Source: an uncultured Rikenella sp.
GTDB lineage: Bacteria > Bacteroidota > Bacteroidia > Bacteroidales > Rikenellaceae
DNA: 10,905 nucleotides
Assembly (NCBI GenBank): GCA_910577885.1
Contig: CAJTNK010000039.1
Span: forward strand, 1 to 10,905
Direction of reading: 5' to 3'
A program made the position numbers and the translations under genes. This document shows, one piece after another, positions 1 through 7,780 of the stretch. The notes beneath the pieces were generated by a model. It ran no database searches. It had not been told where the DNA came from and saw nothing but the letters and a program-made list of their open reading frames with translations. Within the stretch, counting starts at the first letter, position 1. Each line of letters begins with the position of its first letter.

Positions 1-99
1 GAGCCACCGCCACCCTACGCGGCGCGAGCTACTCGACGGGGCTCGTAGCTCTTTCCCGCTGGCGACGACTCGCTGGAACTTTCGAGAGTCGAGCGGCAC

Positions 100-173
100 C
101 GGCCGACGCCAGCGGAGGTCGGAAGTGAGCGAAGCGAACGTTGCGGCCTTCCGCCGGGGGGTGGCGTCGGCCG
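100..173. repeat. Long nested inverted repeat (hairpin)
   Basis: The 11-bp arm CGGCCGACGCC at 100-110 is exactly complementary to 163-173. Inside it, CGGAAG at 120-125 pairs with CTTCCG at 148-153, leaving a loop of about 22 bases. It could form a cruciform or an RNA hairpin. Function is unknown. It lies about 220 bases beyond the mtaB stop codon, too far to be an obvious mtaB terminator. Confidence 0.6.
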
Positions 174-204
174 TCATGGGGGAGATCGGGGCTTCAGTGC
201 TCAT

Positions 205-330
205 TGCCGAGCCTCGGGCAAGTAAGTTGCGATGCTTTGCATCTTGCCGTCAGGCTCTTTGCTCACCGCGTGCGGCTCGGCCCCAGGCTTCCGTTCGGCA
301 CGCGAACCGCACCCACAGGGTGTTTTGCAG
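205..330. repeat. Family-2 intergenic module, copy 1
   Basis: Four words occur here in the same order and strand as in the gap after uvrB: GCCTCGGGC (211-219), a GCGATGC-type hairpin (GATGC TTT GCATC, 231-243, inside a GGCAAG/CTTGCC stem at 217-248), CGGCAC (about 295-300), and CGCACCCACAGGGTG (308-322). The last word itself forms a CACCC/GGGTG hairpin. Both copies lie just downstream of a minus-strand gene (mtaB here). The copies are degenerate, with conserved hairpins and diverged spacers, which suggests an old dispersed non-coding element. Its function is unknown. Confidence 0.5.
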
Positions 331-391
331 AGGTTGTCTCAGCCAAATCCAACCGGGCCGCTTCATGCGAAGCCCGTCGAGAAAGCAAAAT

Positions 392-1750
392 TCATAGCGC
401 GGCCAAAATTCGGCCGGCGACGCAGGCTTCTCCGCCGGCATAACCCGAGGCCGTTGTTGCGCCGGTGTCGACCAGCGACCCCAACTCCACCGGCAGAATC
501 CGGTTCACCGCTTCGCGCCGGTAGGGCACCGAAACTCGGATGTAGTTGTCCGTGAAACCCGTCATGCGCCCGGCCCGTACGGTGGACTCGAAGAGCACCG
601 GACGCACCTCGCCGGCATGGGCGGTGCAGAATGCCGCATGCAGCTCGTTCGACAACTCTCCGAGTCGTGCCACCCGCTCGGCCGCTACCTCCGCCGGGAC
701 ACGGTCCGGAAACTCCGCAGCCGGTGTGCCCGGACGCACCGAGTAGGGGAAGATGTGCAGGTAGGCCGGCCGGATGGTGTCGGCCAGAAAACGGTATGCC
801 TCCTCGAAATCCGCCTCTGTCTCGCCCGGAAATCCCACGATCACGTCGATTCCCAGAAAAACGTTCGGCATCGCCGACCGCACCCGCTCGATCCGTTCCG
901 AGAACCGAGCCGTGTCATACCGGCGTCGCATCCGATGCAGAATGCGGTCGCTCCCCGCCTGGAGCGGGATGTGGAAGTGGGGCATGAACTTCGTCGACGC
1001 GGTGCAAAAGTCGATCACGCTGTCCGTCAGCAGGTTCGGCTCGATGGAGGAGATCCGGTAGCGCTCAATCCCGGCGACAGTGTCCAGGGCCCGGATCAGC
1101 TCGAGGAACGATTCGCCGGTCGTCCGACCGAAATCCCCGATGTTCACCCCCGTCAGGACCACTTCGCGTGCTCCGCGGGCGGCGATCTGTTCCGCCTCGC
1201 TCACCAGCTCGGCCACCGGGATGTTCCGACTGCGACCCCGTGCGTCGGGGATCGTGCAGTAGGCGCAGCGGTAGTCGCAGCCGTCCTGTACCTTCAGAAA
1301 AGCGCGGGTCCGGTCGCCGGTCGAAAAGGCCGCGAAAAACGACCGGATCTCTTCGGCCGAACAGGTGTGCACCTCGACGGTCCGTTCCCCGCGCCCCAGC
1401 AGCCGTACCACCTGGTCGTAAAGCTCTCCTTTCTCGTTGTTGCCGATCACGAGGTCGACGCCCGGAATCGCGGCGAGATCCCCGGGGCGGAGCTGGGCAT
1501 AACAGCCCGTTGCCGCAACCAGCGCACCCGGATTTTCGCGCACGGCGCGGCGTACCGCGTGCCGACATTTCTTGTCGGCGTGTTCCGTGACCGAACAGGT
1601 GTTGATGATACAGATGTCGGCCCGTTCTCCGCGACGGGCTCGGACGAAACCGCCCGACTCGAATTGTCGGGCCAGGGTGGCGGTTTCCGAGAAGTTGAGT
1701 TTGCACCCGAGGGTATAAAAGGCGACTTTGCGAGGCGTGGCGGTATTCAT
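392..1750 (-). CDS. mtaB: tRNA t6A37 methylthiotransferase MtaB
   Basis: Radical SAM enzyme that adds a methylthio group to N6-threonylcarbamoyladenosine at tRNA position 37 (ms2t6A), supporting accurate ANN-codon reading in the cytoplasm. The 452-residue protein shows the methylthiotransferase layout. The N-terminal UPF0004 domain carries the auxiliary-cluster cysteines C16 (LGCKLN), C52 (NTCSVT) and C83 (TGCYAQ). The radical SAM domain has CxxxCxxC at C158, C162 and C165 (GCDYRCAYC). A C-terminal TRAM-like domain covers roughly the last 65 residues. The GCKLN and NTCSVTEHAD signatures fit MtaB better than MiaB or RimO. An upstream in-frame ATG at 1849 would add 33 residues unlike the family and would overlap the hydG start, so I chose the ATG at 1750, directly before the conserved VAFYTLGCKLN. 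The gene is divergent from hydG across a 97-base promoter gap. Confidence 0.93.
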   Translation of the reverse strand: MNTATPRKVAFYTLGCKLNFSETATLARQFESGGFVRARRGERADICIINTCSVTEHADKKCRHAVRRAVRENPGALVAATGCYAQLRPGDLAAIPGVDLVIGNNEKGELYDQVVRLLGRGERTVEVHTCSAEEIRSFFAAFSTGDRTRAFLKVQDGCDYRCAYCTIPDARGRSRNIPVAELVSEAEQIAARGAREVVLTGVNIGDFGRTTGESFLELIRALDTVAGIERYRISSIEPNLLTDSVIDFCTASTKFMPHFHIPLQAGSDRILHRMRRRYDTARFSERIERVRSAMPNVFLGIDVIVGFPGETEADFEEAYRFLADTIRPAYLHIFPYSVRPGTPAAEFPDRVPAEVAAERVARLGELSNELHAAFCTAHAGEVRPVLFESTVRAGRMTGFTDNYIRVSVPYRREAVNRILPVELGSLVDTGATTASGYAGGEACVAGRILAAL

Positions 1751-1779
1751 CGTGGTTCCGAAAACTGTGCTGAGTGGAA

Positions 1780-1798
1780 CAAAAATAGTGTAAATTTG
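1780..1798. promoter_or_regulatory. Divergent promoter boxes, mtaB/hydG
   Basis: Two matches to the Bacteroidota -7 box TAnnTTTG lie back to back in the 97-base gap. TAAATTTG at 1791-1798 reads toward hydG and TATTTTTG at 1787-1780 reads toward mtaB. They predict hydG transcription from about 1804 (leader about 44 bases) and mtaB transcription from about 1774 (leader about 24 bases). No good TTTG -33 box is visible for either, so this rests on the -7 boxes and the divergent layout. Confidence 0.5.
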
Positions 1799-1847
1799 CG
1801 AAGCGGTCGGTATCGTTGCCTCCGCTTTTTCCCGTTTTTGCAGAACC

Positions 1848-3278
1848 ATGATTTTCCACCCACAGACTTACAGCCTGCCGGACCGGGCGGGCGAACCTTT
1901 CATCGACTCGGAGGAGATCGAGACGCTCTTGGAGGCGCATGCGGCCGCTTCGGCCTCGGAGGTGGAGGCGGTCGTTGCCCGGGCGATGGGGCGAGAGAGG
2001 CTCGCGCTGCGCGACGTGGCGGTGTTGCTGGGGGCGGCGGACGACGACCGGAGACGGGTCCTGGAGGCCGCCGAGAGGCTCAAACGGGAGGTCTACGGCG
2101 AACGGATCGTGCTTTTCGCGCCGCTCTACGTCGGAAACCGGTGTACCAATCGGTGTGCCTACTGCAGCTTCCGGGCCGATAATCCGGAGACGGTGCGCAG
2201 GACGCTCGCCGACACCGAGATCCGCAGAGAGGTCGAGGCGCTCCAAAGGGCGGGACACAAACGACTGATCCTGGTCTACGGCGAACATCCGGACTACTCG
2301 CCGGAGTATATCGCCCACACGGTGCGGACCACCTATGGTGTGCGGACGGCGCCGGCGGGCGAGATTCGACGGGTCAACATCAACGCTGCGCCGCTGACGG
2401 TCGAAGGGTTCCGGACGGTTCGCGAGGCGGGGATCGGAACGTATCAGATCTTTCAGGAGACTTACCACCGCGAGGCCTATGCCCATTACCACCTCGGAGG
2501 CCTCAAACGGGATTACGACTGGCGGCTGACGGCCCTCGACCGGGCCATGGAGGCCGGTATCGACGACGTGGGCTTAGGGGCTTTGCTCGGGCTCCACGAT
2601 TGGCGGTTCGAGGTCATGGGGCTGGTGCGGCACACGAACCATCTCGAAGCCTGCTTCGGCGTCGGTCCCCATACGATCTCGTTTCCGAGGATCAAGGAGG
2701 CGTCGGCTTCGCTGCCGGCCGCTTCGCCGGTGAGCGACCGGGACTTCATCTATGCCATTGCGGTGTTGCGGCTGGCGGTTCCTTACACGGGGCTGATTCT
2801 CACGGCCCGCGAACCGGCCGAGGTTCGGGATGCGGCTATTCGATACGGGGTGTCGCAGATCGACGGCGGAACGCGCTTGGAAATAGGAAGTTATGCGGCT
2901 GCGGCGGAACCCGGGAACGAGACCGAGCTCGGAACGAGGCAGTTTGCCATCAACGACTCCCGGTCGCTGGACGAGATTGTCGGTGTCCTGACCGCGGAGG
3001 GTTACTTGCCGTCGTTCTGCACGGCCTGTTACCGGCGCGGACGCACGGGCGAACATTTCATGGAATTCTCGGTGCCGGGGTTCATCAAACGGTTTTGCGG
3101 TCCGAATGCGATTCTGACGCTGGCGGAGTACCTCGTGGACTATGCGTCGCCCGAAGTGGCTGTCCGGGGATGGAGGGCCATCGGTGCGGCGCTGGAGAAA
3201 CTCTCACCGGAGTCGGCCGCTCAGACTCGCCTACGTCTCGACCGCATCCGCGCCGGGGAGAAGGATCTCTACTTCTAA
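1848..3278 (+). CDS. hydG: [FeFe]-hydrogenase H-cluster maturase HydG
   Basis: Radical SAM tyrosine lyase that cleaves tyrosine to p-cresol and dehydroglycine and turns the latter into CO and cyanide, building the Fe(CO)2(CN) synthon for the [FeFe]-hydrogenase H-cluster. The 476-residue length matches HydG and is about 100 residues longer than its relative ThiH. The SAM-binding cluster motif CxxxCxxC is at C99, C103 and C106 (RCTNRCAYC). The HydG-specific C-terminal cluster motif CX2CX22C is C391, C394 and C417, within CTACYRRGRTG. This second motif excludes ThiH. The ATG at 1848 lies 50 bases after a good -7 box and gives the usual N-terminus. hydE, hydF and hydrogenase genes are absent here, so hydG stands alone, facing repeat element A and convergent galE. 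Confidence 0.95.
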   Translation: MIFHPQTYSLPDRAGEPFIDSEEIETLLEAHAAASASEVEAVVARAMGRERLALRDVAVLLGAADDDRRRVLEAAERLKREVYGERIVLFAPLYVGNRCTNRCAYCSFRADNPETVRRTLADTEIRREVEALQRAGHKRLILVYGEHPDYSPEYIAHTVRTTYGVRTAPAGEIRRVNINAAPLTVEGFRTVREAGIGTYQIFQETYHREAYAHYHLGGLKRDYDWRLTALDRAMEAGIDDVGLGALLGLHDWRFEVMGLVRHTNHLEACFGVGPHTISFPRIKEASASLPAASPVSDRDFIYAIAVLRLAVPYTGLILTAREPAEVRDAAIRYGVSQIDGGTRLEIGSYAAAAEPGNETELGTRQFAINDSRSLDEIVGVLTAEGYLPSFCTACYRRGRTGEHFMEFSVPGFIKRFCGPNAILTLAEYLVDYASPEVAVRGWRAIGAALEKLSPESAAQTRLRLDRIRAGEKDLYF

Positions 3279-3293
3279 CGATGTATTTAAAAG

Positions 3294-3614
3294 GTACTGT
3301 TATTTGCGTACCCGTTCTTTGGTAACCGGATAGAACCGTACCTTTTCTGAAGAAAAGGTACCCAAAAGACTTTCAGCTAGCATACGCTACGCCTTAGGCT
3401 CCGCAATCCTCAGGTTGTGGGTGGGGCGTTCGGCGAGGCGCGTAATGCGTAAATTACCTTAGCGCGCCGATGCCAAACGTCCCCACCCAAAGCACGAGGC
3501 TGACACGGCCAAAGCATCCCAGCGGGATGCGTGCTAAAGTTTTTCTGGTTCTCTTTGTTCACAAAGAGAACAGTACCCTCCCGTCACTAAAGCAGAGTAT
3601 TCAAATAACAGTAC
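3294..3614. repeat. Outer inverted repeat around element A
   Basis: GTACTGTTATTTG at 3294-3306 is an exact 13-base inverted repeat of 3602-3614. TTTAAA-like sequence lies just outside on both sides (about 3286-3291 and 3616-3621). These ends bracket element A like transposon terminal repeats, so the mobile unit may be about 335 bp. Copy B does not show the same outer 13-mer, so it may instead belong to an insertion that carried A. No clear target-site duplication was identified. Confidence 0.5.
3317..3592. repeat. Family-1 intergenic element, copy A
   Basis: Non-coding element of about 276 bp between convergent hydG and galE. Its two ends are related inverted repeats: CTTTGGTAACCGGATAGAAC on the left (3317-3336), and CTTTAG..GGGTACTG read inward from the right (3592 to about 3571). 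The left end hairpin is GTACCTTTTC/GAAAAGGTAC (3338-3361, loop TGAA). The right end hairpin is GTTCTCTTTGT/ACAAAGAGAAC (3548-3571, loop TC). A central stem GGGTGGGG (3419-3426)/CCCCACCC (3481-3488) encloses a GGCGCG/CGCGCC stem, and the right arm holds GCATCCC/GGGATGC (3514-3530). Copy B has the same parts with the core inverted. It encodes no plausible protein and looks like a MITE-like or structured repeat. It may also end transcription of the convergent genes. Confidence 0.8.
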
Positions 3615-3636
3615 ATTTAAAGGCCACAAGAAGTCG

Positions 3637-4689
3637 CTACAGTCCCCTGACCCGCTTCTCCCAAGCCCACGCCGCCCGCAGCGTATCGCCCAAATTCCGT
3701 TCCGCACGCCACCCCAGCTCATTATTCGCCTTATCCGTAGCCGCCCAGATCTTTTCAACATCTCCCGGGCGCCGTTCCGCCAGCCGATGCGGTACCGAAA
3801 CGCCGTTCACCTCCTCGAACCGGTGCACCAGTTCCAACACCGAAACCGGCGTGCCGGTGCCGATGTTGAAAATCTCGTACCGTTCCCGATCCTCCCTCTT
3901 CTCCGCCGTCGCCGCGACCATCCTCCCCACAGCCACCACGTGCGCCCGAGCCAGGTCCACCACGTCGATATAGTCCCGCAAGCACGACCCGTCCGGCGTG
4001 TCATAATCGTCGCCGAACACCGCCAACTCCTTCCGAACACCGGCCGCCGTCTGCGTGATGAACGGAACCAGGTTGTTCGGCACCCCCTTGGGCAGCTCGC
4101 CGATCAAGGCCGACGGGTGTGCGCCGATCGGGTTGAAATACCGCAGCGCGATTGCCCGAAGGAACGGAATCGCCGCCACGGTATCCTGAATGATATCTTC
4201 GCTCATCTGTTTGGTGAGTCCGTAGGGCGAATTGGCCCGCTGCCGAGGCGTGAGCTCCGTTGCCGGGAGCTGCTCCGGCTGCCCATAAACCGTCGCCGAC
4301 GACGAAAAAACGAGGTTGTGCACGTCGAACTCCTGCATCAAGCTCAGGACGCTGAGCAGCGAGTCGAGGTTGTTGCGGAAGTATTTCAACGGCTCGGCCA
4401 CCGACTCGCCAACGGCCTTGTAAGCGGCGAAGTGGATCACCGAGTCGAAGGCATACCGTTCGAACACCCGGCTACGCAAAGCCTCGGTGTCGCAGCAGTC
4501 CACCTCTACGAACGGGACGCTTCGGCCGACGATCTGTTCGACTCCCCGAACGGCCGAAAGATCGGCGTTCGAGAGGTTGTCCGCAATGACGACCTCATAA
4601 CCGGCCTCGATCAGTTCTACGGTGGTGTGCGTACCGATGTAACCGGCTCCGCCGGCTACCAATACGGTCTTTTGCTTGTTCGATGACAT
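3637..4689 (-). CDS. galE: UDP-glucose 4-epimerase
   Basis: NAD-dependent short-chain dehydrogenase-like epimerase that interconverts UDP-galactose and UDP-glucose (Leloir pathway and supply of sugar nucleotides for surface glycans), in the cytoplasm. The 350-residue length is typical. The Rossmann NAD motif GGAGYIG is at residues 13-19, FAAYKAVGES follows at about 87-96, SSSATVYG (catalytic Ser/Thr region) is at 129-136, and the YxxxK pair is Y156 and K160 (PYGLTK). ALRYFNPIGAHPS and the C-terminal RRPGDVEKIWA segment are characteristic of GalE rather than other epimerases. The start ATG at 4689 sits 12 residues before the NAD motif, as expected. No galK or galT is adjacent. It is convergent with hydG, with element A between them. 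Its upstream side is the hairpin-rich gap after uvrB, and no clear -7 box is visible. Confidence 0.95.
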   Translation of the reverse strand: MSSNKQKTVLVAGGAGYIGTHTTVELIEAGYEVVIADNLSNADLSAVRGVEQIVGRSVPFVEVDCCDTEALRSRVFERYAFDSVIHFAAYKAVGESVAEPLKYFRNNLDSLLSVLSLMQEFDVHNLVFSSSATVYGQPEQLPATELTPRQRANSPYGLTKQMSEDIIQDTVAAIPFLRAIALRYFNPIGAHPSALIGELPKGVPNNLVPFITQTAAGVRKELAVFGDDYDTPDGSCLRDYIDVVDLARAHVVAVGRMVAATAEKREDRERYEIFNIGTGTPVSVLELVHRFEEVNGVSVPHRLAERRPGDVEKIWAATDKANNELGWRAERNLGDTLRAAWAWEKRVRGL

Positions 4690-4956
4690 GATGGTTGTGT
4701 GTTATGTTTTTTCGTGAACGATTTTCCGGGCCCGGCCCCGGGGTGGCGGTGGCTCGCGCGACCCTACGGGTCGCAATTTCCTAACAGACAGACCAATTCC
4801 CGATTGCCCGGCCCGAAACAACGGGCTCAGACCGCGCGCCTTGGAAAATCCTGTCTGAATAATGTGAATTATTCAAACGTATTTCCTCCTAAGACGTGGC
4901 GCGCGGGGTTTCTCGCTGCATTTTGCGACGCAAACCCAGCAAAAGCCCCGAAGGGG

Positions 4957-5033
4957 CGGTCGCCCGCGGGGATTTCAATCGATTTTGCTCACGCAAAACG
5001 AATGAAATCCCTCTTAAAGCGGGCGGGCGACCG
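4957..5033. repeat. Three-tier nested palindrome
   Basis: Three perfect stems are stacked on one axis. The outer 11-bp stem pairs 4957-4967 (CGGTCGCCCGC) with 5023-5033. The middle 9-bp stem pairs GGGATTTCA at 4969-4977 with TGAAATCCC at 5003-5011. The inner TTTTGC/GCAAAA stem is at 4983-4998 with loop TCAC. A GCCCC-GAA-GGGGC hairpin abuts it at 4945-4957. The total of 26 matched pairs in 77 bases strongly suggests selection for a folded DNA or RNA form, or a palindromic mobile repeat. It lies about 170 bases downstream of the uvrB stop and about 270 bases upstream of galE. Confidence 0.7.
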
Positions 5034-5051
5034 TCAAACCGGCTTCGACTG

Positions 5052-5192
5052 GCCTCGGGCCGGCCGGGCCCCGCGTGCCCGCGGTGGGCCGGCGATGCTA
5101 CGCATCGCTGGGGGGCCTGCAGGGCGAAAAATTTGCCCCCCAAAAACAGCCCTCGCGTGCCGAGCGGCACCCTCGGGACGCATCCACAGGGT
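5052..5192. repeat. Family-2 intergenic module, copy 2
   Basis: Shares with the gap after mtaB the ordered words GCCTCGGGC (5052-5060), a GCGATGC hairpin (perfect here, GCGATGC TAC GCATCGC, 5092-5108), CGGCAC (5165-5170) and CGCATCCACAGGGT (5179-5192). Compared with copy 1 it has extra GC-rich sequence and a GGGGGGC/GCCCCCC stem. It ends 12 bases from the uvrB stop codon, so it lies in the 3' untranslated part of uvrB if transcribed. It could be a terminator or mRNA-stabilising structure, or simply a dispersed repeat that prefers gene 3' ends. Confidence 0.5.
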
Positions 5193-5204
5193 AGAGTAGA
5201 CGCG

Positions 5205-7406
<2,202 letters not shown>

Positions 7407-7459
7407 GGAAGAGAGAGTTTGTTTCGGAAGGGCGGTCGGGGAGGAGGGCAGGAGCGGGG

Positions 7460-7681
7460 TTATCGGCGAAGGGTCTTGTGAAGCACGAGCCAGCGGCGAA
7501 TCCGGTGGTAGATCCCCAGCACTCCGATCGCCAGTCCGGTTATGTAGTGCCACTGGCCGCTGCCGCCGCGACCGAAGCCTTCGGCTCTTTCTCCGCAGAG
7601 GCTCCGCGCCGCGAGGCCGGTGCCGAGCGAGCCGGCGAACAACGGAATCAGCGGCCAGTCGATCACGAAAATAGGTTTCAT
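7460..7681 (-). CDS. Small two-helix membrane protein, unknown function
   Basis: A 73-residue protein with one hydrophobic segment at about 5-25 and a second at about 45-61, joined by a short Gly/Arg/Glu-rich loop, with a strongly basic C-terminus. The second helix carries H45 and H59, 14 residues apart, next to W44. This resembles the C-terminal part of DUF4405-type (cytochrome b561-like) membrane proteins, where such spacing can hold heme, but that link is tentative. It starts at 7681, just inside the divergent promoter, and ends 53 bases before uvrB, so it is likely the first gene of a two-gene transcript with uvrB. The hydrophobic pattern and its position support a real gene. A functional link with uvrB is not implied. 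Confidence 0.6.
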   Translation of the reverse strand: MKPIFVIDWPLIPLFAGSLGTGLAARSLCGERAEGFGRGGSGQWHYITGLAIGVLGIYHRIRRWLVLHKTLRR

Positions 7682-7741
7682 AGTTGTCGTTCGGTTTGGT
7701 GTCGGTCTCGACGGGTGCGGGCGGCCGCCGCCGACGAACTG

Positions 7742-7764
7742 TTACAAAAGTATTACTTTTGTAA
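7742..7764. promoter_or_regulatory. Perfect palindrome with divergent -7 boxes
   Basis: TTACAAAAGT at 7742-7751 is exactly repeated in inverse at 7755-7764, around the spacer ATT. Each arm contains a TAnnTTTG -7 box: TACTTTTG at 7754-7761 reads toward the porin gene (ATG at 7781) and TACTTTTG at 7752-7745 reads toward the small gene and uvrB. The palindrome can therefore be a bidirectional promoter core, an operator for a dimeric repressor, or both. No TTTG -33 box is evident on either side. The predicted porin leader would be very short, about 15 bases. Confidence 0.55.
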
Positions 7765-7780
7765 TTTATTCCCTATCCCG

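Larger units (their letters stand above)
1..391. other. Gene-free, hairpin-rich intergenic stretch
   Basis: No convincing gene lies here. The short open frames overlap each other, look like no protein I know and run through inverted repeats. Visible structure: GAGCTAC at about 27-33 pairs with GTAGCTC at 46-52; an 11-bp perfect inverted repeat CGGCCGACGCC (100-110) pairs with 163-173 and encloses a second stem CGGAAG (120-125)/CTTCCG (148-153); and a family-2 repeat module occupies about 205-330. The stretch is the 3' flank of mtaB, so some of these hairpins may end mtaB transcription, although none has a clear T-tract on the minus strand. The left edge could also hold the flank of a gene outside the window. 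Confidence 0.6.
4690..5204. other. 515-base gene-free stretch packed with hairpins
   Basis: This lies between the uvrB stop and the galE start, both minus strand. I see no real gene; open frames here run through back-to-back inverted repeats. Perfect stems include GCGACCC/GGGTCGC (4758-4774), GCCCG/CGGGC (4811-4826) inside CAGACAG/CTGTCTG (4785-4857), TGAATAAT/ATTATTCA (4856-4874), GCCCC/GGGGC (4945-4957), the nested structure at 4957-5033, GCGATGC/GCATCGC (5092-5108), GGGGGGC/GCCCCCC (5110-5141) and GTGCCG/CGGCAC (5157-5170). Possible roles are uvrB termination, a galE leader, a structured RNA, or accumulated palindromic repeats. None has a T-tract typical of an intrinsic terminator. Confidence 0.65.

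Noticed and set aside
125..555. Overlapping short open frames at the left edge
   Set aside because: Three frames are open at once over inverted repeats and the end of mtaB, with no family resemblance.
617..2182. Long plus-strand open frame of 521 codons
   Set aside because: It lies antisense to mtaB and then crosses into hydG in another frame; its translation is Arg/Pro/Gly-rich and matches no family, as expected from a GC-rich shadow frame.
1065..2492. 475-codon minus-strand frame spanning mtaB and hydG
   Set aside because: It shifts through parts of both well-supported genes and has the composition of a shadow frame.
3470..3973. 167-codon plus-strand frame starting in element A
   Set aside because: It begins inside the repeat and continues antisense to galE.
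4699..5199. 166-codon open frame in the uvrB-galE gap
   Set aside because: It runs straight through at least five perfect hairpins and has no ribosome binding site or familiar sequence; low stop frequency is explained by high GC.
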